A stretch of DNA of 64,000 nucleotides from the NCBI GenBank assembly GCA_028281765.1, contig JANQJF010000071.1, positions 21,132 through 85,131 on the forward strand. The letters run 5' to 3'. The DNA is from Planctomycetota bacterium. Lineage in GTDB: Bacteria > Planctomycetota > UBA1135 > UBA2386. Positions 34,278 through 43,290 of this stretch are shown piece by piece. The notes below the pieces were generated by a model. It was not told where the DNA came from and did not search any database. It worked only from the letters and a program-made list of their open reading frames with translations. The position numbers were made by a program, and so were the translations under genes. Position 1 is the stretch's first letter. Each line of letters begins with the position of its first letter.

Positions 34278-36331
34278 CGCAGCGTGTCGCGCGCGGGTAG
34301 CTGATACGCCTCGCTCGCGCGCGGCGACTCGCCGGTCGACGCCTCGTCGGCGAAGTGGCGCTGGATCCACTCGACGCTGAGCAGCGACCACACGAGCAGG
34401 CGGTGGTTGCGGCGACCGTCGAAGTGCTCGTCGAGCTTGGCCTTGACGAACTCGGCGTCGAACCACGGCCGCTCGAGCGTGCGCTTGTCGAGCAGGATCT
34501 CCTTGATGTAGTCCATCGAAGGACCGCGGTACCAGTTCTCGTCGGGCGGCGAGAAGCCCTGCTTCTGCTGGTGCAAGAACTCGCGCGGCAGCAGGTCCTC
34601 CATCGCGCGCCGCAGGCACAGCTTGCCCTCGGACGACTCGATGTGGTCGTTGCCCGAGTTGACGAGCTTGTCGAGGTGCAGCTTGGCCGACGACGGGATG
34701 CGCCACGCCAGGTCCGCGAGGTCGTTGTCGAGGAACGGCACGCGGCTCTCCATGCTGTGCGCCATCGAGATCTTGTCCTCGGTGACGAGCAGGCCGTTGA
34801 GGAACGTCTCGAATTCGAAGTGAAGCGCGCGCTGGAGCCCGTTCTCGGCGTCCGACAGGTCGGGGTGCCGCTCGGGCGCGCGGGATAGCACGCCTTCGAG
34901 GCTGCGCCGCGGCGCGTCGAGGCAGCGGCGCAGGTCGGGCGCGAACAGCCCCGTCAGCTCACCGGCCGGCAGCAGGCGGTGCCAGTAGCCGTAGTACTTC
35001 TTCGCGAACTCTTCGTCGCTGAGACCCTGCAGCGCCGGTCGGTAGCGCCACGGGTAGCCCGCGAACAGCTCGTCACCACCGGTGCCCGCGAGGCAAACCT
35101 TGACGAAGCGACTCGCGAGCTTCGCGACGTACCACACCTGATGGCACATCCCGACGCGCGGGTCGTCCATGTGCCACGTGATCTTGTCCATCGCCGCAGG
35201 CATGTCGCCCGCGTGCAGCACGACGTCGTAGTGCTCGGTCTGCAGCAGATACGACAGCCGCTCCGCGTCGCGCCGCTCGTCGAAGCCCTGCTCGATGCCG
35301 TTGACGTTCGTCAGGTCGAAACCACCCGTGAAGGTGTGCATGCGCGGGATCGCGCGGCCGGCGACCGCGACGATCGAACCGCTGTCCATGCCGCCCGACA
35401 GGTACGAGCCGACCGCGACGTCACTGATCAGCTGCCGCTCGACGGCCTGCTTGAACGCGTCGACGATCTGCTCCGACAGCGCGACCGGATCCTCGCCGAG
35501 CTTCGGGTCGACGCTCGGGAAGCCTGCGAAGAAGCGCTTCTTCTCGACCTTGCCACCGAGCGACGGTCGCACGCGCAGCATGTGCCCGGGCTCGAGCAGC
35601 CGCACCGACTGCCACACCGTCGAGTCCCCGTAAAGGTTTTGGAACGTCAGGTATTCGACGAGCGATTCGGCCTCGATCGCGGCCTCGAGCGTGCCGCTGC
35701 GGAAGAGCGCCTTCACCTCGGACGCGAAGACGAGCTGCCCGTCGCGGTGCGCGTAGTAGAGCGGCTTGACGCCGAAGCGATCGCGCGCGAGCACGAGCTC
35801 GTTGTCGAGGCGATCGTAGATCGCCAGCGCGAACATGCCGTTGAGCATCGACAGGCTCGCTTCGCCGAACTCTTCCCAGAGGTAGAGCAGGACCTCGGTG
35901 TCGCTGCGCGTGTCGAACGTGTAGCCGCGCTCCTGCAGCGTCGCCCGCAGCTCCTTGAAGTTGTAGATCTCGCCGTTGTAGACGATCCAGTAGCGCTGGT
36001 CCGACGTCGCCATCGGCTGGTGACCCTTGTGGGTCAGATCCAGGATCGACAGTCGACGGTGTCCGAGCGCGACCCAGAAGTCTTGGCGCTCGAGCTCGCG
36101 ACGGCAGTACTCGCCGTGGAACGCCGGCAGGTGCTCATTGATGTGCCGAAAGCGCGGATCGACGAACGCGTGCCATACGCCGCCGCGGCCGCGGTCGCCG
36201 CGGCCCGGCTTGAAGAACGCGTAGCCGGCATCGTCGGGGCCACGGTGTGCGATCGCGTCGCACATGTGCTTGATGGCGCCCTCGAAGATCGGACGACTGC
36301 CCAGACGAACGATGCCAGCGATGCCGCACAT
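34274..36331 (-). CDS. asnB: Asparagine synthase family amidotransferase 2
   Basis: A 685-residue protein starting MCGIAGIV with nucleophile Cys2. RGPDDAGYAFF, GHRRLSILDLTHKGHQPM and VYNGEIYNF mark the glutaminase half; SYLSGGMDSGSIV, AGTGGDELFAGYPWR and MAHSMESRVPFLDNDL the synthetase half. It carries about 45 extra residues after RGPDD (residues 35-85), rich in Gly, Arg and His. It is the partner of the GT at 33120-34277 through a 4-nt overlap. In the plus block the corresponding gene is 51361-53286. Confidence 0.9.
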   Translation of the reverse strand: MCGIAGIVRLGSRPIFEGAIKHMCDAIAHRGPDDAGYAFFKPGRGDRGRGGVWHAFVDPRFRHINEHLPAFHGEYCRRELERQDFWVALGHRRLSILDLTHKGHQPMATSDQRYWIVYNGEIYNFKELRATLQERGYTFDTRSDTEVLLYLWEEFGEASLSMLNGMFALAIYDRLDNELVLARDRFGVKPLYYAHRDGQLVFASEVKALFRSGTLEAAIEAESLVEYLTFQNLYGDSTVWQSVRLLEPGHMLRVRPSLGGKVEKKRFFAGFPSVDPKLGEDPVALSEQIVDAFKQAVERQLISDVAVGSYLSGGMDSGSIVAVAGRAIPRMHTFTGGFDLTNVNGIEQGFDERRDAERLSYLLQTEHYDVVLHAGDMPAAMDKITWHMDDPRVGMCHQVWYVAKLASRFVKVCLAGTGGDELFAGYPWRYRPALQGLSDEEFAKKYYGYWHRLLPAGELTGLFAPDLRRCLDAPRRSLEGVLSRAPERHPDLSDAENGLQRALHFEFETFLNGLLVTEDKISMAHSMESRVPFLDNDLADLAWRIPSSAKLHLDKLVNSGNDHIESSEGKLCLRRAMEDLLPREFLHQQKQGFSPPDENWYRGPSMDYIKEILLDKRTLERPWFDAEFVKAKLDEHFDGRRNHRLLVWSLLSVEWIQRHFADEASTGESPRASEAYQLPARDTLR

Positions 36332-36355
36332 GATCGGAACTCAGCGCGGATGCGC

Positions 36356-37360
36356 TTACGCGTTCGTGACGCCGCCGATCGCCATCGCCTTCTCGGCGAG
36401 CGCATCGCGGTCCTTGCGACGCCATTCGATCAGGCTGCGCATGCCGTCCTCGAGATCGATCGTCCAATCGAAGCCGAGGTCGTCCTTCGCGAGCTTTGGG
36501 CAACCGATGCGGTTCGTGACGAACGTCTGGCCGGCTTCCTTGTACTCGATGCCGAGATCGCTGTCCGACAGGCGCAGCAGCAGCTCGGTCAGCTCCTTGA
36601 TCGAGGTGCCGATGCCGCGGCCGACGTTGTAGCACTTGCCCGACGCTTCGGCCTGCATCGCGAGCACGTTGCTGCGCGCAACGTCGGTCACGTGGATGAA
36701 GTCGTACTGCTGGCTGCCGTCCCCGAACACGAGCGGCTTCTCGCCGTGCTCGATGCGGTCGAGGATCTTGTGCATGACCGCGATGTAGGCGCCCTTGTAG
36801 TCCTGCCGCGGACCGTAGACGTTCATGTAGCGCAGGCCGCACCAGCTCAGGTCGTAGCGGACGCCGAGGCTCTTGAAGAAGTGCTCACCCGCGATCTTGG
36901 TCGCGCCGTAGAACGTGTCGTTGTTGTAGACGTGGTCCTCGGTCATCGGGATCTCGACGGCGTTGCCGTAGACCGACGCCGACGACGAGTAGACGACCCG
37001 CTTCACACCCTGGTTGATCGCGGCCATCGCGACGTTGAAGGTGCCGCGAACGTTCGTCTCGAACGCGGTCTCGGGATACTCGTGGCACTGCAGCAGCCAG
37101 AGCGCGGCCAGGTGGAACACGCCGTCGACGCCCTCCATCGCCTTCTCGAGAATGTCGCGCTGCATGATGTCGCCACCGTGCGGCGAGATCTTGACGCGCG
37201 GATCCTTCATCGCCTCGGCGATGTTGCGCATCGAGCCACGGCAGAAGTTGTCGTAGACGATGACCTCACCGACGTCGGTCTCGAGGAGCTGGTCGATGAC
37301 GTGGCTACCGATGAGTCCGCCACCACCGATGACGAGGAGTTTCTTACCGCTGAGATTCAC
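36356..37360 (-). CDS. NAD-dependent epimerase/dehydratase (SDR) 2, UDP-sugar 4-epimerase-like
   Basis: A 334-residue extended SDR starting at GTG 37360. GGGGLIGSHV near residue 10 binds NAD. YSSSASVYG, the catalytic YGATK, YMNVYGPRQ and GDGSQQYDFIHVTDVA are typical of GalE/WbpP-like epimerases. It is the first gene of the minus block that runs down to 31086. The exact nucleotide sugar is not certain. Confidence 0.86.
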   Translation of the reverse strand: MNLSGKKLLVIGGGGLIGSHVIDQLLETDVGEVIVYDNFCRGSMRNIAEAMKDPRVKISPHGGDIMQRDILEKAMEGVDGVFHLAALWLLQCHEYPETAFETNVRGTFNVAMAAINQGVKRVVYSSSASVYGNAVEIPMTEDHVYNNDTFYGATKIAGEHFFKSLGVRYDLSWCGLRYMNVYGPRQDYKGAYIAVMHKILDRIEHGEKPLVFGDGSQQYDFIHVTDVARSNVLAMQAEASGKCYNVGRGIGTSIKELTELLLRLSDSDLGIEYKEAGQTFVTNRIGCPKLAKDDLGFDWTIDLEDGMRSLIEWRRKDRDALAEKAMAIGGVTNA

Positions 37361-37557
37361 GTGTGTTCTCGGGCGAGGCCCGCCGGAGGGGCGATGCCTC
37401 TGAGTCAGGATGGAACCGGTGAATCTACCGGCGGTCGGGATGGGAGTAAAGAAAGCGAACTCGCGGAGAAGCGCCGGAACGACGCGGGTGACGCGTTTCC
37501 CAAAATGCCCGTGACACGGGGGAAGCGCTGCCGGTACCCACGACGACCGCCGCGCGA

Positions 37558-37563
37558 TAGCCT
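37558..37563 (+). promoter_or_regulatory. -10-like TAGCCT before the FG-GAP gene
   Basis: TAGCCT ends 14 nt before the ATG at 37578; GGAGAGG lies between. The leader would be very short. Confidence 0.3.
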
Positions 37564-37577
37564 GGAGAGGACGCACG

Positions 37578-39370
37578 ATGAGCAGCCGCATCCATTCGTC
37601 GATCCGCCCCGCCGCCAGCTCGGCCCTGCTCCTGCTGGTGCTCGGCTGCAGCGGCAAGAGCGGCGGCTCGACGATCATCGAGCCGCCGGAGCCGCCGACG
37701 ACGCCGAGCCCGGCGCCGACCCCCGCGGACCCGGTCGAACCGGCCCTCCCGCGACTCTTCGCCGAGTTCGTGGATCGCAACGTCTTCCCGGTCGCGGATC
37801 ACACGCGCCCGCGACACCTCGACGCGATCCGCACGGTGGGGTTCGCGGACCTCGACGGAGACGGCGATCTGGACGCGATCGGGCCGGACTTCGTCTGGAT
37901 CCAGACCGCGCCGGCCCGGTTCGTCGACGAGTCGACGGTCCGTCTGTTTCCGCGCGCCGAGCCGAACGTGCTCAACTACGCCATGAAACGGCCCGTAGTC
38001 CTCGACATCGACGGCGATGGCGACCTGGACTTCTTCACCGGGGCGCACGACCCGAGCCGCCTCTACGTCAACAACGGCGCCGGTGTGTTCACCGACCAGA
38101 CCGAGACGCTGGCGCCGCCGCTGCCTGCGGAAACCACACCCGTCGCCGCTGCTGACGTCGATGTCGATGGGGACCTCGACGTCATCGCCGCCCGCGACTT
38201 CGTGCCAGCCGAGCTGCTGCTGAACGACGGGTTCGGTCGGTTCGTGTCCGCCGCCGGGCTCCCGACCACCGAGGCGTTCCAGGAAGGCCGGATCGTCGCC
38301 GTGCTTCCGTTCGCTGCTAACGGCGACAGCGCACCCGACCTGTACGTCGCTCGCGAATCGTTCTACGCGGAGGACCCGCCGATCTTCTTCGAGGGCCGCA
38401 ACGACATCTTCGTCAATGATGGCACCGGGTCGTTCACACCGATCCTGAACGTCTCGGGACCCGACCGGCCGGTCGCCGCGGACTTCGATGGGACGTTGGC
38501 ACAGCCCGTACTCTCCTCCCTGGCCTGGAACGGCGTCGGATTCGGCGACTTCGATGCGAACGGCCACGTCGACATCGTCATCGGCAATCGAGTCGTGTTC
38601 GCGAATCCCGGTGGCGGCTGGGATGGCAATCCGTCGATCATCTCCCTCGCATCGTGTTCTTCGGCGGCGACCCGGAGGCCGCCTCCACGCGCAACTGCGT
38701 CGTCCTGGAGAACGACGGCACGGGCGTGTTCACCGATGTGACAGACACCGTGCTCCCGATCGGCGCGAACGAACGCGCGACGTTCGAGCTGCGTGACATG
38801 GACTTCGACGGAGACCTCGACCTCGTGCAACTCGACGGTGGCACTCTGTTCTTGCATGAGAACGTCGGGGGAGTCTTTGCCAATGATCTCGGCCAAGAGG
38901 TCGCTGACAATTCGGAGGGCGCGTTCCTCATCGAAGACTTCGACGCGGACGGCGACTGGGACCTCGTGGTCCACGACGGGGAACGCACGCGCTTTCTCCG
39001 CAGCCTGGTCCGCCAGCTCCGCGCACCGCTTCCCCCCGTCCTCGGGCGCAACTACGAGATCGAAGTCCGCGTCCACCACACGCTCGCCCAAGGCACCGAA
39101 ACCGTGCTCCCGATGCTCGCGTTCGGCGAGGTCAGACCACCGGTCCACCTCAGCCCGCTCGGCGCGTTCCGCCTCGCCGGACACCCGACGGTGCCGCTCT
39201 CGAAGTTCGCAATCGATCCCGCAAGCGGCAAGGGCTCGACGACGATCGTGATCCCGGACTCTCCCGAGCTGGCCGACATCCCGTTCGTGCTGCAGGCGGT
39301 CGTGCAGCACGACGCCGACCCGGCGACGTGGCGGCTGACCCACGCGGTGCCGGAGCGGGTGGTCCGATGA
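37578..39370 (+). pseudogene. FG-GAP/VCBS repeat lipoprotein gene with a one-base frameshift
   Basis: The reading frame opens at ATG 37578 and stays coding to about 38640 (lipobox VLGC, Pro-rich linker, then Asp-rich repeats such as DLDGDGDLD, DIDGDGDLDFF, DVDVDGDLDV and DFDANGHVDI). From about 38645 the same kind of protein goes on in another frame (PRIVFFGGDPEAAST, DMDFDGDLDLV, DFDADGDWDLV) to the stop at 39370. A single base is missing near 38630-38655. Joined, it would be about 598 residues: a surface lipoprotein with six or so calcium-binding-like repeats and a C-terminal beta domain. Either a true pseudogene or a sequencing or assembly error; no slippery heptamer is seen. Confidence 0.8.
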
Positions 39371-39459
39371 ACGGCGGACACTCACTGGCCGTCGAATCAA
39401 GTGACTTGGCGACGGCCGAGCGCCCTCAGCGAAGTCGTGCTCAACTGGCGCGCGGATCG

Positions 39460-39465
39460 TAGACT
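39460..39465 (+). promoter_or_regulatory. -10-like TAGACT, leaderless arrangement
   Basis: TAGACT ends 7 nt before the GTG at 39473, so the transcript would begin at the start codon. Confidence 0.45.
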
Positions 39466-39472
39466 CGCGCGC

Positions 39473-40720
39473 GTGACCACCAACGACCAACTGCGAACCT
39501 GCGACGTCGCGATCGTCGGCGGCGGCATCGTCGGCCTCGCGACGGCGTACCGCCTGCTGCAGGACCGTCCCGGAACAGACGTCCTGTTGCTCGAGAAGGA
39601 GTCCACGGTCGGCGCGCACCAGACCGGGCACAACAGCGGCGTGATCCACTCGGGGATCTACTACAAGCCCGGCTCGAGAAAAGCCGAGACCTGTGTGCGC
39701 GGCGCGGCCGCGATGAAGGAGTTCTGTCGCGAGCACGGCATCCCGGTCGACCACTGCGGCAAGGTCGTCGTGGCCACCGACGAGTCCGAGATCCCACGCC
39801 TTGACGAACTCGAACGCCGAGGGCGCGCCAACGGCGTACCCGACATGCGGCGCCTGGATCCCGACGGGTTGCGCGAGATTGAACCGCACGCGACCGGCCT
39901 TTCGGCGTTGCACGTCCCCGGCACCGCCGCGGTCGACTACGTCGCGGTGAGCCGCAAGCTCGCCGAACTCGTGCAGGCGGCGGGCGGCGAGGTGCGCACC
40001 GGAGCGCATGTCACCGGGCTTGAACGCGATGGCACTGGTGTGCGTGTCGACGTCGACGACGGCACTCACATCGAAGCCGGCTTCGCGGTCACCTGCGGCG
40101 GCTTGCAGTCCGACCGGATCGCACGCGGCACCGCACCGGAAACGCGCACGCGCATCGTGCCGTTCCGCGGCGAGTACTACGTGCTCGAACCCGACAGCCG
40201 CCACTTGGTGCGCGGCATGATCTACCCGGTTCCCGACCCGCGCTTCCCGTTCCTCGGCGTGCACTTCACGCGGACCGTCGACGGCGGAGTCGAAGCCGGC
40301 CCCAACGCTGTGCTCGCACTGCACCGCGAGGGCTACGGGCGGTTCGCGTTCTCGCTGCGGGACACTGTCTCGACGCTCACCTTTCCCGGATTCTGGCGTC
40401 TCGCCAGCCGACACCTGTCGACCGGCGCCGGCGAGGTCTACCGCTCGTTCAGCAAAGGCGCGTTCACACGCGCACTGCAGAAGCTGCTGCCCGGCATCCG
40501 TGCCGAGCACCTGCGCCGCGGCGGCTGTGGCATCCGCGCGCAGGCACTCGACCCCCAGGGCAAGTTGGTCGACGACTTCGTGCTAGCGGAGTCCGATCGC
40601 GTTGTTCATGTCCTCAATGCACCTTCACCGGCGGCGACCGCGTCGCTCGCAATCGGCGAACAGATCGCTGCGCACGTCAGCAACGCACCGGCGATCCGCA
40701 CGTCTCTCGCGAAACGCTGA
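39473..40720 (+). CDS. lhgO: L-2-hydroxyglutarate oxidase
   Basis: A 415-residue FAD enzyme starting at GTG 39473. DVAIVGGGIVGLATAYRLL binds FAD. HQTGHNSGVIHSGIYYKPGS and GRGIRPQAL-like GGCGIRAQALDPQGKLVDDF are LhgO signatures. It oxidises L-2-hydroxyglutarate to 2-oxoglutarate, passing electrons to a membrane acceptor. The start is set by the homology and by the -10-like hexamer. It does not seem to be part of the polysaccharide pathway and is flanked by its own promoter and a convergent neighbour. Confidence 0.9.
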   Translation: MTTNDQLRTCDVAIVGGGIVGLATAYRLLQDRPGTDVLLLEKESTVGAHQTGHNSGVIHSGIYYKPGSRKAETCVRGAAAMKEFCREHGIPVDHCGKVVVATDESEIPRLDELERRGRANGVPDMRRLDPDGLREIEPHATGLSALHVPGTAAVDYVAVSRKLAELVQAAGGEVRTGAHVTGLERDGTGVRVDVDDGTHIEAGFAVTCGGLQSDRIARGTAPETRTRIVPFRGEYYVLEPDSRHLVRGMIYPVPDPRFPFLGVHFTRTVDGGVEAGPNAVLALHREGYGRFAFSLRDTVSTLTFPGFWRLASRHLSTGAGEVYRSFSKGAFTRALQKLLPGIRAEHLRRGGCGIRAQALDPQGKLVDDFVLAESDRVVHVLNAPSPAATASLAIGEQIAAHVSNAPAIRTSLAKR

Positions 40721-40789
40721 ACCCGTCCGTGTCCAGAGCCGGTCTCTGCGACGCGTGAGGCACAGAGAAGGAACTCCACTGCCACCACA

Positions 40790-41809
40790 CTAGCCGGCGA
40801 AGTACTCCGGGTGCAGCACGAACACCACATCGCGCGCACCGTCGAGGTCGGTCAAGAACTCGAACACCCGATCCAAGTCGACCGGCCACTCGAGCGCTCC
40901 GTCCTCGCCGTGCCGCGCGATCGCCCACTGATCTGCCCCGAGCAGCCAGACGCTGACCTCGTAGCCCCGCTCGAACACCGGGTGCTCGATCAAATACGCA
41001 CGCAACCACTCGGGATCGCGCACAGCGTCCGGCGGCGGTTCGAAGAACACCCCGGTCTGCGCCGGAACCTTCGCCCGCGGCAGCGGCAGGTTCGCCTCGT
41101 AGCGCAGCCCGAGTTCATCCATGTCGAGCACTTGCAGCGGAAGGCGTTCGCCATTCCACTTGACGCTGCGGCGACCGCCCGCGGCGAGTTCGCGGAACAC
41201 TTCGAAGTTCTCCGCTCCGTACGAACACGCGGCGTTGTGCGCGCACACCGACGGCACTTCCGCGCCGAGCGAACGCAGCCAGGCGATCTCGGTCTTCACC
41301 GCCTCGGCGCCGTCGATTCCCTGCTGGTAGAGCGCGAGCGCATCGACGTGCAGCCCGAGCTCGGCGCCGGCGACAAGGAAACCGCGCACCAGATCGACGA
41401 GTTCGGGGTTGCGGTAGCGCACGCCGTCGACGACACGGACGTAGTACTTGCTCGTGTGCAGCACGAAGAACTGCCCGGGCAACCCGAAGCGCGCAAGGTG
41501 CCGCGCCGCGCGCAAGCCGGTCGCGGGGTCGTCGTCGAGGTCGAAACGCAGCGCTACGCGGACGCCGCGATTGTTCGGCATCGACGCGAAGTCGCCGAGC
41601 GGCACGACCTGGAGCTGCGGCCGCGCGCGAAGCCCTTCGATCAGCCGCTCGAAGAGCGAAAACGGGTTCAACGTCCCAGCCGACTCGCTGATCCCCTGGA
41701 CGCGCACGACCCGCGCCGCGAAGGGCTCGGTCGGCTCAGTGTCCATCTGGACGCGGTACGCGGCGAACTCCTGTTCGCCGCGCAACTTGTTGAGCAGGGC
41801 GCGGATCAT
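40790..41809 (-). CDS. Polysaccharide-deacetylase-like protein of the locus
   Basis: A 339-residue protein starting at ATG 41809 (overlap ATGA with the stop of the upstream gene). VALRFDLDDDP, FFVLHTSKYY, ELGLHVDAL and CAHNAACSYG follow the order of NodB-type motifs with Asp, His and His positions, and the C-terminal half of the protein at 54216-55838 shows the same blocks (GVRHDVDHD, YFLLHNSDSYY, EIGLHID, CGHNSHSVYN). I infer a carbohydrate esterase-like fold; activity is not certain. It is the last gene of the export/modification operon. Confidence 0.6.
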   Translation of the reverse strand: MIRALLNKLRGEQEFAAYRVQMDTEPTEPFAARVVRVQGISESAGTLNPFSLFERLIEGLRARPQLQVVPLGDFASMPNNRGVRVALRFDLDDDPATGLRAARHLARFGLPGQFFVLHTSKYYVRVVDGVRYRNPELVDLVRGFLVAGAELGLHVDALALYQQGIDGAEAVKTEIAWLRSLGAEVPSVCAHNAACSYGAENFEVFRELAAGGRRSVKWNGERLPLQVLDMDELGLRYEANLPLPRAKVPAQTGVFFEPPPDAVRDPEWLRAYLIEHPVFERGYEVSVWLLGADQWAIARHGEDGALEWPVDLDRVFEFLTDLDGARDVVFVLHPEYFAG

Positions 41810-43287
41810 GCCGGCACCCGCGCGCGCACGCGCGTCTCCTGTGGAATCGCCTCGTTGCCGGTCGGGATCGGCTCGATCGAGATCTCGGTACACCCCACGG
41901 CTTCGAGCGTACGCCGCATCCGCGACGGCGACACGTCGTTGTAGAAACACTGGTGCTCTGACTCGTAGGTGTAGCGGTGCTCGTCGAGTTCGGGGAACCA
42001 GCCGCGGTAGCACGTCGCGTGAATCCAGCCGCGTGACGCGCGCACCATCGCGCGCAGGCTCTCGTCGACGTCGTACGAATTGTCGATAGTGCCGCTCGAA
42101 GTCACCAAGTCGAACCGTTCGCCCAGGTCCTGCGTTACGAAGTCGACGCAACGGTGATCGTGGAGAGGGTTATCGCGGTTCTGCCTGCACCACTCGACGT
42201 TATTCGGGCTCAGATCGATGCCGACGTAACGCCGCTCAGCGAACGCGTCGCAGTAGCCGACCTCGAGGCCGCAGCCGAAGTCGACGATTGAACGGATCGA
42301 GTCGTCGGCAGACACCCAGTCGATCAAGTCGCGGTGCACGCGTTCGCGACTCTCGAACATCCACTCGTACCAGTCGATGCCGCCCTCGTGATCGATCCAC
42401 CACTGGCCGTACTCCGCGGGACGCCACTCCGCAGCGGGCTCGGCGACGAACCCGAGCTCCGTCATCGCCGGACCGGCGATGCGCCAGAAGCGATCGCGCA
42501 TTCCGCTGTCCCAATGCGTCCAGGCCGGGTACTTGTTCGACTCGCCGATGCGGTCGCCGAGCGAGTTGACCCTGCTCTCGAGCGATTCGCGTACCGCACT
42601 GCCTTCGACTCCTTCGAGACCGAGGAACTCGACAACCTCGAGGATGCGGTCGGAATCGACGTTCGTGTAGTCGAGCTCGATCCAGTCGCTCGCCGGGATC
42701 CGCGCTAGCTGCGCGCGGTACTCACGATTCGATCGCGACCAGTAGTACGCGCACATCTCTTCGCGCGACAGATGCTCCCATTCTGCCGCCAGCGGCTCGC
42801 CAGCGAGCGGCCGAGGACGCGAGTAGTCGCTCGTGTCCAGGTGCCCCGGCAGTTTCGCGGCCGCGGCAAGTGCCCGCTCGCTGAGGTTGCCCATCTCGTG
42901 ACACTCGCGATAGATCGAGCCAAACATCCGCTCGTGCCAATCCATCAGCGACCGCACGACATCGCGCCCGTCGCGGCGCAAGAACACGAATCGACAGTCG
43001 AGTTCGCGGTAGAGTCGATCGAGGAACGGTCCGTAGGTGACGTTCTTCTCGCCGTAGATGCGCCCCTCCGCCATCCCCTCGCGCGCGCGCGGCACGACAG
43101 TCGACCGCAGCACGGCGTCCGGGTCCACGAGGCGTCCGTCCATCATGTCGCGGGTCTCGCGATTGAGGTTGGGCGCGGGTTCGAGCGCACAACCGCCGTT
43201 ACTCGCCAGGTCCAGGATCCGCGTCAGCGACGTTGACCCGGACCGCGCGCAAGACACAACGAAGAAGGGCTTGGGCGGGACCGTCAT
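41806..43287 (-). CDS. Sulfotransferase / SAM methyltransferase fusion
   Basis: A 493-residue protein. Residues about 6-250 are a sulfotransferase: SCARSGSTSLTRIL is the 5' phosphosulfate loop and RRDGRDVVRSL the 3' phosphate loop of PAPS binding. Residues about 330-480 are a class I methyltransferase (IVDFGCGLEVGY, then IDLSPNNVEW). One polypeptide would thus sulfate and methylate, probably the glycan made here. It lies 3 nt after the Wzt-like gene and overlaps the next gene, so it belongs to the exporter operon. Confidence 0.82.
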   Translation of the reverse strand: MTVPPKPFFVVSCARSGSTSLTRILDLASNGGCALEPAPNLNRETRDMMDGRLVDPDAVLRSTVVPRAREGMAEGRIYGEKNVTYGPFLDRLYRELDCRFVFLRRDGRDVVRSLMDWHERMFGSIYRECHEMGNLSERALAAAAKLPGHLDTSDYSRPRPLAGEPLAAEWEHLSREEMCAYYWSRSNREYRAQLARIPASDWIELDYTNVDSDRILEVVEFLGLEGVEGSAVRESLESRVNSLGDRIGESNKYPAWTHWDSGMRDRFWRIAGPAMTELGFVAEPAAEWRPAEYGQWWIDHEGGIDWYEWMFESRERVHRDLIDWVSADDSIRSIVDFGCGLEVGYCDAFAERRYVGIDLSPNNVEWCRQNRDNPLHDHRCVDFVTQDLGERFDLVTSSGTIDNSYDVDESLRAMVRASRGWIHATCYRGWFPELDEHRYTYESEHQCFYNDVSPSRMRRTLEAVGCTEISIEPIPTGNEAIPQETRVRARVPA

Positions 43288-43290
43288 CGT

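Noticed and set aside
34979..38155. A 1058-codon open frame on the plus strand, opposite asnB and the epimerase gene
   Set aside because: High GC keeps the antisense frame open. It has no domain motifs, and the minus strand carries full AsnB and SDR signatures.
38630..38660. Programmed frameshift in the FG-GAP gene
   Set aside because: No slippery heptamer or downstream pseudoknot was found; a missing base is simpler.
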